Positions 18,108-28,000 of a stretch of DNA of 64,000 nt are shown one piece after another (the stretch's first letter is position 1; each line of letters opens with the position of its first letter). The position numbers were made by a program, and so were the translations under genes. The stretch comes from Pontibacter ummariensis (GTDB lineage: Bacteria > Bacteroidota > Bacteroidia > Cytophagales > Hymenobacteraceae), in contig NZ_FZOQ01000001.1 in assembly GCF_900188175.1 (NCBI RefSeq), positions 248,001-312,000 on the forward strand, in the 5' to 3' direction. Below the pieces are notes generated by a model. That model was not told where the DNA came from. It worked only from the letters and a program-made list of their open reading frames with translations, and did not search any database.

Positions 18108-18980
18108 ATGAGAGCAATTTACTGGTATGGAGCTGGCTTAACAGTGGTTGCTGCTTATATACTCTTTGTCACAGGAGTGTATCAGTTGCTGTTAAATGCC
18201 ATGCCACAGGCTATCAGCGAGCAGATTACGTCTGAAATCTTCCTGTACATGCTGGCAGGTTTTGTCGCTCAGATGATAGACGGTGCCTTGGGGATGGCCT
18301 ATGGGGTAAGCTCTACCACTTTCCTGATGGCCATGGGGGTACCGGCCGCTGCTGCAAGTGCCAGCGTGCATACCTCCGAAATTTTCACCAGCGGCGTGTC
18401 GGGCCTCATGCACCTGAAATTCGGCAATGTAAACCGAAAGCTGTTCCAGACGCTGCTGCTGCCGGGCATAGTCGGGGCTGCCCTGGGGGCCTATGTGCTT
18501 TCCTCACTGGAAGAGTACGATTACATCATCAAGCCAATTGTATCTACTTATACCCTGGTGCTGGGTGTGCTCATTCTCCGGAAAGCTTACCAGTTAAGGA
18601 AAGAAGGGGTGGAAGTGAAGAACGTAGCGCCTCTGGCTATCTTCGGCGGCTTTATGGACTCCATTGGCGGAGGCGGCTGGGGCCCGATCGTGTCGTCTAC
18701 CCTGATGGCGCGTGGCCATTCGCCCCGCTTTACCATAGGTTCTGTTAACCTGGCCGAGTTTTTCGTGGCGCTGGCCTCCTCGCTTACCTTCTTCACCATG
18801 ATCGGCCTTGTACACTGGCAGGTAATTCTGGGGCTGATACTGGGAGGGATCTTTGCCGCCCCTGTAGCTGCCTCGCTTACAAAACGCCTCCCTGTTAAAA
18901 CCATCATGCTGATCGTAGGCGTCGTGGTGATCCTCATCAGCCTGAAAACAATTATAACGGCTACATTAAAGCTGATATAA
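18108..18980 (+). CDS. TauE/SafE-family sulfite/organic-anion exporter
   Basis: A 290-residue membrane protein with about eight segments in two repeated halves. The paired TauE/SafE signatures are AQMIDGALGMAYGVSST and GGFMDSIGGGGWGPIVSST. Members move sulfite, sulfoacetate or related anions, or act in sulfur-compound homeostasis. It is convergent with an Rrf2 regulator (30 bases between stops), a pairing that fits sulfur or cysteine control. The promoter at 17960-17991 carries a candidate operator. Confidence 0.9.
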   Translation: MRAIYWYGAGLTVVAAYILFVTGVYQLLLNAMPQAISEQITSEIFLYMLAGFVAQMIDGALGMAYGVSSTTFLMAMGVPAAAASASVHTSEIFTSGVSGLMHLKFGNVNRKLFQTLLLPGIVGAALGAYVLSSLEEYDYIIKPIVSTYTLVLGVLILRKAYQLRKEGVEVKNVAPLAIFGGFMDSIGGGGWGPIVSSTLMARGHSPRFTIGSVNLAEFFVALASSLTFFTMIGLVHWQVILGLILGGIFAAPVAASLTKRLPVKTIMLIVGVVVILISLKTIITATLKLI

Positions 18981-19010
18981 TTTCCTCTTAAGTAGGGCCC
19001 TGTCTTATGC

Positions 19011-19469
19011 CTACCCAGGGTTTGCTGTGTACTCCTCGTCTTCCGATACCATCGCCGAAATAGCGTCGAGGCTGCTGAGAAAGGTGTTGTCCAGGATCTC
19101 GGCTGTGGCATCGCGCACCTTCTTCATCACGATGCGGATTTCGCAGGTCGCCTCGTCCGTGCACTCGTCACACTTGCGGTAGTACAAATGGCTGACGCAG
19201 GGGATAGGCGCCAGGGGGCCGTCTATCATTCGGATCACGTTACCGACAGAAATTTCAGCGGGGTTCTTAGCGAGGTAGTACCCTCCGTTCTTCCCTCTGA
19301 CACTCTGTAACACTCCATTGGTCTTCAGGTCCACCAAGATCGCCTCCAGGAACTTTCGCGGGATGCGCTCTTTTTCCGCGATGTCCGATATAATGACTAG
19401 TCCTTTATCGTACTGGCGGGTAAGGTGAAGAAGTGCTTTAAGCGCATATTTTGCTTTTTTTGAAAGCAT
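19011..19469 (-). CDS. Rrf2-family transcriptional regulator
   Basis: A 152-residue Rrf2 winged-helix protein: LSKKAKYALKALLHL at the N-terminus, recognition region IPRKFLEAILVDLK, and wing SVRGKNGGYYLAK. Four Cys lie in PCVSHLYYRKCDEC and TDEATCE, in the part where IscR and NsrR carry a cluster or where CymR-like members sense sulfur status. The spacing differs from the IscR set, so the ligand is uncertain. It faces the TauE-like gene. The likely role is repression of sulfur-related transport. Confidence 0.9.
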   Translation of the reverse strand: MLSKKAKYALKALLHLTRQYDKGLVIISDIAEKERIPRKFLEAILVDLKTNGVLQSVRGKNGGYYLAKNPAEISVGNVIRMIDGPLAPIPCVSHLYYRKCDECTDEATCEIRIVMKKVRDATAEILDNTFLSSLDAISAMVSEDEEYTANPG

Positions 19470-19751
19470 GGAGTGCCGGTGTTTAGTTAAGCCAAAGTTA
19501 CTTTTTTAGAAGGTAAAGTGAAAAGATAAAGTTCCTGTCGGCATGCGGGTAAACGGGCTGCGCCCGGCCTATGCTATTGGAAGCACTAGTAAGCAGGGAC
19601 GAGGGGCGCAACCGAAAGAAGTGGGCGTGGCCGTGTTGGTTGTGCCGCTAAAGATTGCTAACTTAAAAACAGGAAAACCGGGGCCGCCTGCCAGGGGCGT
19701 GACCGTGTTCTTACAAAACTGCCTTCAAAAGCCTAAACGAAACCAAGACCT

Positions 19752-20885
19752 ATGAACAATCCGATCTGGATCATGACCTCCGCGTTCGATCAGCTTAATT
19801 TAGACCAGGTAATCGCAAAGGCGCAGGAAGCAGGAGTGCAGGGCCTGGACCTGTGCGTGTTCCGGCGGGACGGCACGCGGGATGACTTTGTGGCCACGCA
19901 CCTGGACTATGAGAGCTTTGGTTTGGAAGAGGCGAAGCGCCTGCTGGAGAAATTCAATAAAGCCAGGTTACAGCTTTCGGTAGGGGCTTTTGAGAACCTG
20001 ATCGGGGGTGACCCGGAACAGCGGGTGAAAAACCAGAACCACCTACTCCGGCTTATTCGCATGGTGCACCTGTTGGGCGGCGACGCTAACGGCGTGAAGG
20101 TAGGCACTTTTGTCGGCTACAACCATGAGCTGGGCAACCAGGAGCAGGGCTTTCAGAAAAACCTGGAGGCGTATGCCCGTGTCTTTACCCCCATCATTAA
20201 GTATGCCGAGGACCTGGGGGTGACGGTGCTGTACGAAAACTGCCCGATGGAAGGCTGGCGCTCAGCTAGCTACACGAGCACATTCAATAACCTGACAGGC
20301 GTGCTGGCAGCACGTAAGCTCATGTACGAGCTGATTCCCAGCAAAGCACACGGCGAGATTTATGACCCTTCGCATGATGTGTGGCAGCACCTGAATCCAA
20401 GCGAGGTGATCCGGCACACTGATATGGCACGCCTGCACCGCATCCACGTGAAAGCTACCCGCAACAAGGGCAACGTGTACTGGGGCAACATGTACCCCAT
20501 GCAGTTGGTGGATGCGGACCTGGCCAGGCGAGCAGGGGTCCCAACCTGTAAGAACGACTGGGACCGCCATAATTACGAGGCAATGCTGCCGGGTTTCGGG
20601 GGCTCCGATAGTATGGACTGGCGCGCCTTTGTGAACACTTTGGAGGAGCGTGACTTTACCGGTCCTTTTGAAATCGAAAACGAGGCAGCCCTGTCGAAAG
20701 GGACCGGAAATATGGGGGCCATTATGCAAGGCTTTAAAGCAACTACCTTAAACCTGGCCCCCATGCTGTGGGAACTCTCGGAAGATGGATACCAGTATAA
20801 CCCAAAAGGCTACAGAGAGCTGCAGGTAACTGCCAGCAAAGACATTCCGGTCGTAACGATGAAAGAGTTGGGCTTTAGGGAGTAA
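19752..20885 (+). CDS. Sugar phosphate isomerase/epimerase-like TIM-barrel protein (cytosolic)
   Basis: A 377-residue AP-endonuclease-2/xylose-isomerase-like barrel. Metal-ligand positions are seen in VLYENCPMEGW (Glu), IYDPSHDVW (Asp/His), HRIHVKA (His) and PFEIENEA (Glu). No signal peptide, unlike the related gene at 43934. Such proteins act as keto-sugar isomerases, inosose-type dehydratases or 3-keto-glycoside enzymes; the exact reaction is open. Its last 11 bases overlap the end of the convergent penicillin-binding protein gene. The 282 bases upstream, back to the Rrf2 start, contain no convincing gene. Confidence 0.82.
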   Translation: MNNPIWIMTSAFDQLNLDQVIAKAQEAGVQGLDLCVFRRDGTRDDFVATHLDYESFGLEEAKRLLEKFNKARLQLSVGAFENLIGGDPEQRVKNQNHLLRLIRMVHLLGGDANGVKVGTFVGYNHELGNQEQGFQKNLEAYARVFTPIIKYAEDLGVTVLYENCPMEGWRSASYTSTFNNLTGVLAARKLMYELIPSKAHGEIYDPSHDVWQHLNPSEVIRHTDMARLHRIHVKATRNKGNVYWGNMYPMQLVDADLARRAGVPTCKNDWDRHNYEAMLPGFGGSDSMDWRAFVNTLEERDFTGPFEIENEAALSKGTGNMGAIMQGFKATTLNLAPMLWELSEDGYQYNPKGYRELQVTASKDIPVVTMKELGFRE

Positions 20886-23800
20886 GCTCCCCTGCTTTTA
20901 AAGCGATCGCCTGCTTACTGACCTGGGTAGAGTCGGGTACGTTCTTTTGCTGGAAGTTGATACCCTGCTCCAGGTAAGGCTCCAGGATCGGCGCCATTCC
21001 CTCCAGCACCTGTACAGGTAGGGACGAGGTGAAGTGGAAGTCCGCTGATTCCCGACCCGGTACGAAGGCGGTTAGGGTACCAAAATGATGATCGCCGAGG
21101 AAGAACACAAAGGTGGCCGTACGGTTAAGCGCTTTAGAGGCCACACGCCGCCCTCCTGCGGTAAGCGTAAAAATGCGGTTATCCCCGGTTCCGGTTTTAC
21201 CCCCCACATGCAAGGGTTCTCCGTCTGGCCGGGTGAAACCTCCCCGCAGGCGGCGTGCCGTTCCTTCGTCCACCACCTCAGATAAATTTGCCCGCACAAG
21301 GGCAGCCACTTCCGGTGCCATCACCTGTTCCCCCACTTTGGGCGACCACTTGAGGGCGGTTTCATAAGGCGTGTGGGCGGCGAAGTGTAGTTCCTCAATG
21401 CGGAGCGTTCGCTGGCGCTCTCCGTTGTTCATGATAATGCCCATTAGCTCTGCCAGTGCCTCCGGCCGGTCGCCAGAGGAGCCCAGGGCCGTCGCTAAGG
21501 AAGGCACCAGTTCATCAAAAGGATAGCCAAGCCGCTTCCAGCGTTGCTGTATGTCCTGAAAGGCGGCTAACTCCAGCATGGTGCGGATACGGGAATCCCG
21601 GGCACTCTTATAGCGCGTACGGAACAGCCATTTGTAAACGTCCTGACGTTCATCCTTGCTTGCCTCCACCACATCTTTCCATCCAGCACCTGGTTCTTGC
21701 AGCATGTAACTGAGTAACCATAGCTCCAGCGGGTGCACACTGGCAATGTAACCCTGGTCCGAGAGGTTATAAGCGTCGGGGCCATACTGGCGGTACAGTT
21801 CTCCAACCCGCTCATCTGTGAGCTCTTGCTGCGGCAGGCGCTCACGCAGAAACTTACCAAAGCTAACAGAATCAGTTTCAGGGTACAGGAAGCGGTGCAC
21901 GAGGGCAAACTGCACCGGGTGTTGCCGTATGTTTCCCAGTATCTTGTTCAGCCGCTCCTCTTCCGACTTGCCTTCATACTTCTGCCAGAAGCGTAGCAGG
22001 AACTTTTGCCCTTCCCGGTCCGCAAACTGCATCAGGTATTCCCGGCGGCGCGGGTCGTTATCATCCGCCAAAAGCTTTGCCCTGTCGCCTATTGCCTGGT
22101 AATTGCTATAATATACCAGGTCCCGCATCAGGCGCACAAAAGGCAGGTTAATAGACTTGAGCAACGCCTCTTGTACGGTAGGGTGCAGTCCGTTTTGGTT
22201 GCTGCTGAAGTTACGGAAAGTGTGCATGCCGCCTCCCGTAAAGAAGGCTTCGTATGGGTTAGCCGAATAGCGGCGCTGCAGGGCCGCCTGCAGCATAGGA
22301 GCAAGGGTCTTGTCATCCGTGCTGATCAGGTAGTGCAGTGCCCACCGCGACAAGTTGTCCTGTGGTTCACGTAAAGCCTGGTGTAAACTCTGGACGGGCT
22401 GGTCAGCATAGCGTTCGTGTATCTCAGCCATTATTTCCAGGTAGGTGATGAACACGCGCAGCTTGGCAGTGGAGCCCAACTCCAGTTTGCTGTCTTCGTT
22501 AATGTCGAAAGGCTGGTCTGTGTTGTCGGTCTGCACCCGCACCAGGTTGCCGTGTGGCGTGCGCTCAAACAAAGTAAAGCTATAGCGTACGCCCTTTGTT
22601 CGGTTCGGGGACAACAGGCGCTCGCCTATCAGACCAACCGTACTGGCGAACTCCGGGTCGTTCAGGCGGTTGAGGTAGGAGCTCACCTGTTCCTGCAGGT
22701 CGCCCTGTAGGGTGGTGGTGGCAGCAAGGTCCAGGCGGTCCAGGTCGTACAGCGATTTGTTCAGCAAGACAGAAAGCCGGGTACGGGCCATAAGGGCCCC
22801 CTTGTCCGTCTCCATGGGCTCAACAGCGGGATTCTCCTTGAAATTACGGAACACTATTTCCTGCGCAAGGCTGGCATCCCGCAATTCGGGACTGATGCGC
22901 CCGTGGTCTGCCATCAGGCGCAGGTAGCCTGCTGTCAGGTCGCTTAGCTCTGCATGTCCTTCGGAGCCCAGGTAATAGGAGGGGCGGCGCTGGGCAATCA
23001 TCAGGGAAAGCACCTGGCGCAAGGCCCTGCCCTGAGCCAGGAGGGTGTCTCCTTGGGGGTTCCGGATTCTGAGCAGTTCGTTCACCTGATCCAGGTCCGA
23101 GCCAAACCAGACCCAGAGGCCATCTCCCAGGCCGTGTACCTCCCCGTAGCCCGGCGCACCCGAGAGGGGTACCGTGTTCACGTAAGAAAGTACGACTGCC
23201 TGACGGGCTGGGAAGGTTTCCGGCCCTGCCTGGTAGGTGCGCACGCTCGCGGAGATCATCTGCCGCAGCTTTTCCTGCGCATTGCTGGTTATACCTTCCG
23301 GAGAATGGCGGAACTTCTCGATTTGCGTAGACAAGGTGCTGCCGCCTATCACCCGGTAGTTCAGGCCAATGGCTTGGGCCGCCTGATGCATGATCGCCTT
23401 TGTAAAGCGGCCCCAGTCTACGGCAGGATTCATGTAGGGCCTGTTCATGTCCAGCAACTCCCGGTTCTCGATAAACAGCAGAGATTGTACTATCACTGGA
23501 GGGATGGAATCATAACTGGCGTAAATGCGCCTGGGGTATGGCGAGGCATACACTGTTTCGCCCCGGCAGTCGCCAATGTGCAGGCCTGCCTGGCTTTTCT
23601 CTGGATAAGGAATGTAAAATCCCTTGGAGGCGTACTCCATTAAGGCCGGTGAAAACCGGGTCTGTTGCTTTATCTCCATGCCCCTGGAACGCAAGCGCTC
23701 GAGGAGTTGCGGTAGCTGTGCATAGCCCAGGCGTGTGTCGAAAGGGCCGCTTTTCGGATATATTACTTTATCGCTGGGTCCATCATCCAGATGATAGGTT

Positions 23801-23985
23801 AAAGTAGTCGCATAGCTAGATAGTTCCTGTGCCTGGAACCGGGAGGTATGCATTTCATACCCCAGAAAAGCGATGACAGCTACCAACCCCAGGAGCAGAA
23901 TGCCGAAGAAGGTCCACTTGAGAATGGACGCATGCTTCTTTTCTTTCCTATCCAAGCTCAAAGGACGGTAGTTGTTTATGGTCAT
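20875..23985 (-). CDS. Class A penicillin-binding protein with divergent GT51 domain
   Basis: A 1,036-residue cell-wall synthase: a short cytosolic tail, one membrane helix (about residues 25-45), a GT51 glycosyltransferase-like domain and a transpeptidase. GT51 is recognised by ENRELLD (E173) and VIGGSTLSTQIEKF, but the canonical EDxxFxxHxG is altered and the second catalytic Glu of the ILExYLN motif appears as VVLSYVN. The transpeptidase has S505-T-A-K508 (SxxK), a later SxN-like SIN, and K930-T-G. So peptide cross-linking should work, while glycan polymerisation is doubtful by the usual mechanism. It is longer than E. coli PBP1a/1b. The 3' end overlaps the convergent TIM-barrel gene by 11 bases. 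Confidence 0.88.
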   Translation of the reverse strand: MTINNYRPLSLDRKEKKHASILKWTFFGILLLGLVAVIAFLGYEMHTSRFQAQELSSYATTLTYHLDDGPSDKVIYPKSGPFDTRLGYAQLPQLLERLRSRGMEIKQQTRFSPALMEYASKGFYIPYPEKSQAGLHIGDCRGETVYASPYPRRIYASYDSIPPVIVQSLLFIENRELLDMNRPYMNPAVDWGRFTKAIMHQAAQAIGLNYRVIGGSTLSTQIEKFRHSPEGITSNAQEKLRQMISASVRTYQAGPETFPARQAVVLSYVNTVPLSGAPGYGEVHGLGDGLWVWFGSDLDQVNELLRIRNPQGDTLLAQGRALRQVLSLMIAQRRPSYYLGSEGHAELSDLTAGYLRLMADHGRISPELRDASLAQEIVFRNFKENPAVEPMETDKGALMARTRLSVLLNKSLYDLDRLDLAATTTLQGDLQEQVSSYLNRLNDPEFASTVGLIGERLLSPNRTKGVRYSFTLFERTPHGNLVRVQTDNTDQPFDINEDSKLELGSTAKLRVFITYLEIMAEIHERYADQPVQSLHQALREPQDNLSRWALHYLISTDDKTLAPMLQAALQRRYSANPYEAFFTGGGMHTFRNFSSNQNGLHPTVQEALLKSINLPFVRLMRDLVYYSNYQAIGDRAKLLADDNDPRRREYLMQFADREGQKFLLRFWQKYEGKSEEERLNKILGNIRQHPVQFALVHRFLYPETDSVSFGKFLRERLPQQELTDERVGELYRQYGPDAYNLSDQGYIASVHPLELWLLSYMLQEPGAGWKDVVEASKDERQDVYKWLFRTRYKSARDSRIRTMLELAAFQDIQQRWKRLGYPFDELVPSLATALGSSGDRPEALAELMGIIMNNGERQRTLRIEELHFAAHTPYETALKWSPKVGEQVMAPEVAALVRANLSEVVDEGTARRLRGGFTRPDGEPLHVGGKTGTGDNRIFTLTAGGRRVASKALNRTATFVFFLGDHHFGTLTAFVPGRESADFHFTSSLPVQVLEGMAPILEPYLEQGINFQQKNVPDSTQVSKQAIALKAGELTP

Positions 23986-25097
23986 TGTTGTACTTTTTTC
24001 TGTTTGTAAAAGGCAGGTTTCTCTGTTTTTTTACGGCTAGTTGCTACTTAGGGTGCCTAAAACAAGTAAAAACATTGCAGCAGAGTAAAAGATCAGCGGC
24101 CCCACGGCAAGTAGAGAAGATCAGGGGGAGGAGCATGTGCGAGATGTGTTACCGTCAGTAAGCCAGTATGTTATAAATAAGGTGCTATAGGGCGGGACCC
24201 GATGGCGGAAGGATAGCAACGGAAGGTACAGGAACATGACAAACTGTAGGCACAAACGAGAATGCTGGCAGGACAGCAAGGGCAAGCCTGCCATAAGCGT
24301 GAGGGCAAGGAATATTACTTGCTTTAGGTTGCCACAGGCTACTCCCGCTCCCACACTTCGCTTATTTCCTTGCCGCTGCTGCTTTGGCCGCTAGCCTGTC
24401 TTCACCTGTTGGCCAAAAGGGCCTACAGGCACCTACCGCCCGATAAGGTGGAGCTCATAGGTCTGCAGGCGGGTCAGAATCTTCTTCAGGTGCTTCGTGA
24501 TGCGGTGGTTTTCCAGGCTGCTGCTGATATTGAAAAATCTCCCCATTGCCCGTTTACTACGCTGTCCGACACGTAACCCTATAAGGATCCGGCCTGACCG
24601 TTCTCCGGGGCTGCCCGGTTGAAGACGCCGCAGCCTATTTCACATGATTCCGAAACTCTCATGGCGGTTGTGGTGTCCTTGCTTTCGGAGAGGGTAGTAT
24701 TTCTTGTAGATCAACGGGTAATGTGATTGCAGTTGCATCAAAAAGCTGGTCCCGCCTTTTCCTGGCTGCCATAATAGAGGTGGTTTAGGTCGGCGGGAGC
24801 ATCTTTTCCTACACTCCTTTTAAAGATAGTAAGCTTGCCGGCCTGGCACCCATGTAAAAACCATCAACCAATTCAACCTCAGGAAGACACGCTAAACGCT
24901 TATTAACTGAGGCCAGGCTTTACAGTAGGGAAATTTAATGTTATGGTTAACCAGAGCTGGAGCATCCTGACGGGCAAAACAATCACTTTTCTAATGTGAC
25001 TTGCGCGTTTAAACTGGTGCTGTAATTAGAGGTTTAAAATGTGTAACTTGTACTTCAGCGTACATTTATACCCTTAGCTGGAATTAACCTCCATCTT
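23986..25097. other. 1.1-kb region without a convincing gene; possible decayed ORF on minus strand
   Basis: The left end probably holds the promoter of the penicillin-binding protein gene. On the minus strand between about 24780 and 24430, short protein-like stretches occur in different frames: one starting MAARKRRDQLFDATAI near 24771, one containing YPLIYKKYYPLRKQG ending at 24640, and one containing MGRFFNISSSLENHR ending near 24446. They are separated by stops, as in a decayed gene, but I recognise no family. Other short open frames here look random. The last 150 bases before 25098 are AT-rich and likely promoter DNA. Confidence 0.35.
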
Positions 25098-28000
25098 ATG
25101 AAACAACCTGCTCCACTGCCGGCGCAAGTGCTGAAAGCTTTTGAAAAAGTACCGGACCTGTACCTGATTCTGTCGCCGGAACTGGCTATACTTACTGCCT
25201 CGGATGCCTACCTGGCCGCCACCCTTACGAACTGTGAAGAGATAGTGGGCAGGCAGCTGTTTGACGTATTTCCGGACAACCCGATGGCAAAAGCAGCCCA
25301 TGGTGTAAAGAACCTGAAACACTCGCTGCAGCAGGCGCTGGCAACAAAGCAGCCCCACCGCATGGCAATTCAGCAGTACGATGTGCCCTTGCCTGCTGCC
25401 CAGGGGGGCGGCTTTGCAGAAAAGTATTGGCTGCCGCTTAACACGCCTGTGCTGGATGAGCAGGGCCAGGTGCAGTACATTATTCATAAAGTAGAAGATG
25501 TAACCGAACAGGTGCTGCAGGAGAAGCAGGTAAGTACGCTGCATGAGGCCCTTACCGAAGAACGGGAGCTGCGCCGGAAACTGGCCGCCAGCCAGGAGCT
25601 TCACCGAATATCGGAGGAGGTGGCCAGCCTGGGCAGCTACGAAGCCGACATACAGGGCAGCGCCTTTTACTTTTCCGACGGCTTGTACCGGCTTTTCGGC
25701 GAAGAACCCCAGTCGTTTACCCCCACGCTAAGCTGGATAGATGCCCGCTCCAGCCCCGAAGATGCCGCGAAAGTGCGCCGGATACTGGAGCAGGCGGCCC
25801 AGAACAGGCAACCGTATTACTATACCCGCCGCATCCGGCGCCGCGACGGTGAGTGGCGTACGGTAGCATCGCACGGCAAAGTAATTTGCGGTGCGGATGG
25901 CCAGGCCCGTAAGTTTGTAGGCCTGGTACAGGACGTCACCGAAAAAGTATTGGCCGAGCAGGAGCTTAAAACTGCCCGGGAAAACTTGAAAGCAACATTG
26001 GATAGTTCCCCATACTTTATCCAGGCGTTTGAAGCCGTAAGAGATAAAGCCGGAAAGATCGTGGATTTTACCTGGATATTTACCAACCATACCTGGAAGG
26101 AGCATTATGGTGATATGACCGGTAGAAGCTTGTTGCAGCAAAATCCGGCTGTTCTGGCAACGGGTCTGTTCGAAAAATTTGTTGAAGTAACAGAAACAGG
26201 TATTAGCATAGACCACGAGCAATACTATTCGCACGAGCAGTTTCAGGACCAGTGGTTCCATCAGACCCTGGTAAAAATGGATGATGGCTTTGTGATGACT
26301 ACCGAAGACATAACCGACCGGAAAAAAGCGGAGCAGGAAATCCTTCAACTGAAAGATGAAGTAGCACAAAGAGCCACCGATAAATACCAGGCACTTTTCA
26401 AAACGATTGATGAAGGGTTTGCAATACAGGAGGTGGTTACAGATAAGGCTAGAAACGTTACTGATGTAATTTGGCGGGAGGTAAATGCAGCTTTCGAACA
26501 TATCACAGGGATGGAGGATGTGGTTGGCAAAAAGGTAAGCGAGTTTCTTCCCAATCTCGAGCAGGCCTGGCTCGATGCCTTAACACAGGTTTACAAAACA
26601 GGCGAGCCGTTGCGAGGCGAAAGCTATACTGCCGATTTGGGTCGCTGGATTACGTATCAGTATTCACGTATAGGCGAGGCAGGCAGTCCGTTTATTGCTG
26701 TCGTATTCAACGACATCACCGAACGTAAACGCCGAGAACAACAACAAACATTTCTACTTCATTTCTCTGACACGTTACGGACGTTGAAAGACGAACACAC
26801 TATTGAAAATACAAGCTTACAATTACTATCTGAATTCCTAAGTTTGGATCGGGCTTACGTTTTCGTGTTGTATCCATTGGAAGATCGTGCCGTGGTAAGA
26901 TCGGAACAACGAAGAGCAGACCTACTTTCCCTTTTAGGCGAAGTCAGGATGTCTGATTTTCCTGAAACAGTGCGGCAGATCGAAGACGAAACGCTGGTTA
27001 TTAATGACATAGGTACTGACACAAGACTTTCTGTTTTAAATCGCGAATCGCTTGAAGCAGTAAACTTGCAGGCTTTTGTTTGCGCCAGTGTGCGCAAAGG
27101 GGAGAGCAACGTTATCTGGTCGCTTGCCGCAGCAACCACCACACCACGAATTTGGACAAAAGATGAAGTAGCGTTGATTGAAATCGTAGCGGAACGCACC
27201 TGGGCAGCCGTGGAGAGAGCCAAAGCAGAAGAAGCTCTAAAGGAGTCGGAACTAAAGTACCGCACCCTATTTGAGACCATGGACCAGGGCTTTGGCATAG
27301 GGCAGGTGCTGCCAGCAAATGAAGCAGCCGGAGGTAAGGTGGACTGGCAGTGGTTGGAAGTAAATCCGCAGTTCGAGCGCCTAACGGGCCTGTCGCGTGA
27401 TGCAGTGCTGGGCAACACTATGCGCAAGCTGGTGCCCGGGCTAGAGGAAACCTGGTTTACGCAATATGCTAAGGTGGCGGCTACTGGCGAAACGATTACC
27501 TTCGAGGACTATTCGCCCGTGCTCGGCCGTTGGTTTGATGTGTACGTCTATGCTTTGGGTACACCGGAGGAACGCCGAGTGGCTGTGCTGTTCACCAACA
27601 CTACCGAACGTAAACAGCGGGAGCAACAGCAGGAATATCTGCTTCGGCTGAATGATGCTTTGCGCCCTATTGCTGATCCGATGGAAGTTCAACGGGTCGC
27701 AATGCAAGTGTTAGGAGAGCATTTAAGTGTAGACCGGGCAATATATGCTGAGATAAACATTGATGAAGACTGGTTTGAAGCAACAGATAATTATACAAGC
27801 AAGTCCGTTCAAAAAATAACTGGTCGGTTTCCCTTTACTGCATTTGGACCTCCCGGCGAAAAACTCAAAAAAGGTGAAAGCCTCATCATACATGATGTAA
27901 CTGCTGAGGCGGATGATGATTCAAAAAAGGCGTTTTATTCCATGGATGTGCGTGCTGCTGTTGCCGTACCACTCATAAAAAAAGGGAAGTTAGTAGCAGA

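Noticed and set aside
19543-19755. 70-codon open frame between the Rrf2 and TIM-barrel genes
   Set aside because: Basic, low-complexity translation without recognisable motif; probably chance.
22954-23643. 229-codon plus-strand open frame
   Set aside because: Antisense to the GT51 region of the penicillin-binding protein; no domain signal.
24370-24576. 68-codon plus-strand open frame in the gene-poor stretch
   Set aside because: No family-like sequence and no good start context; the minus-strand pieces look more protein-like.
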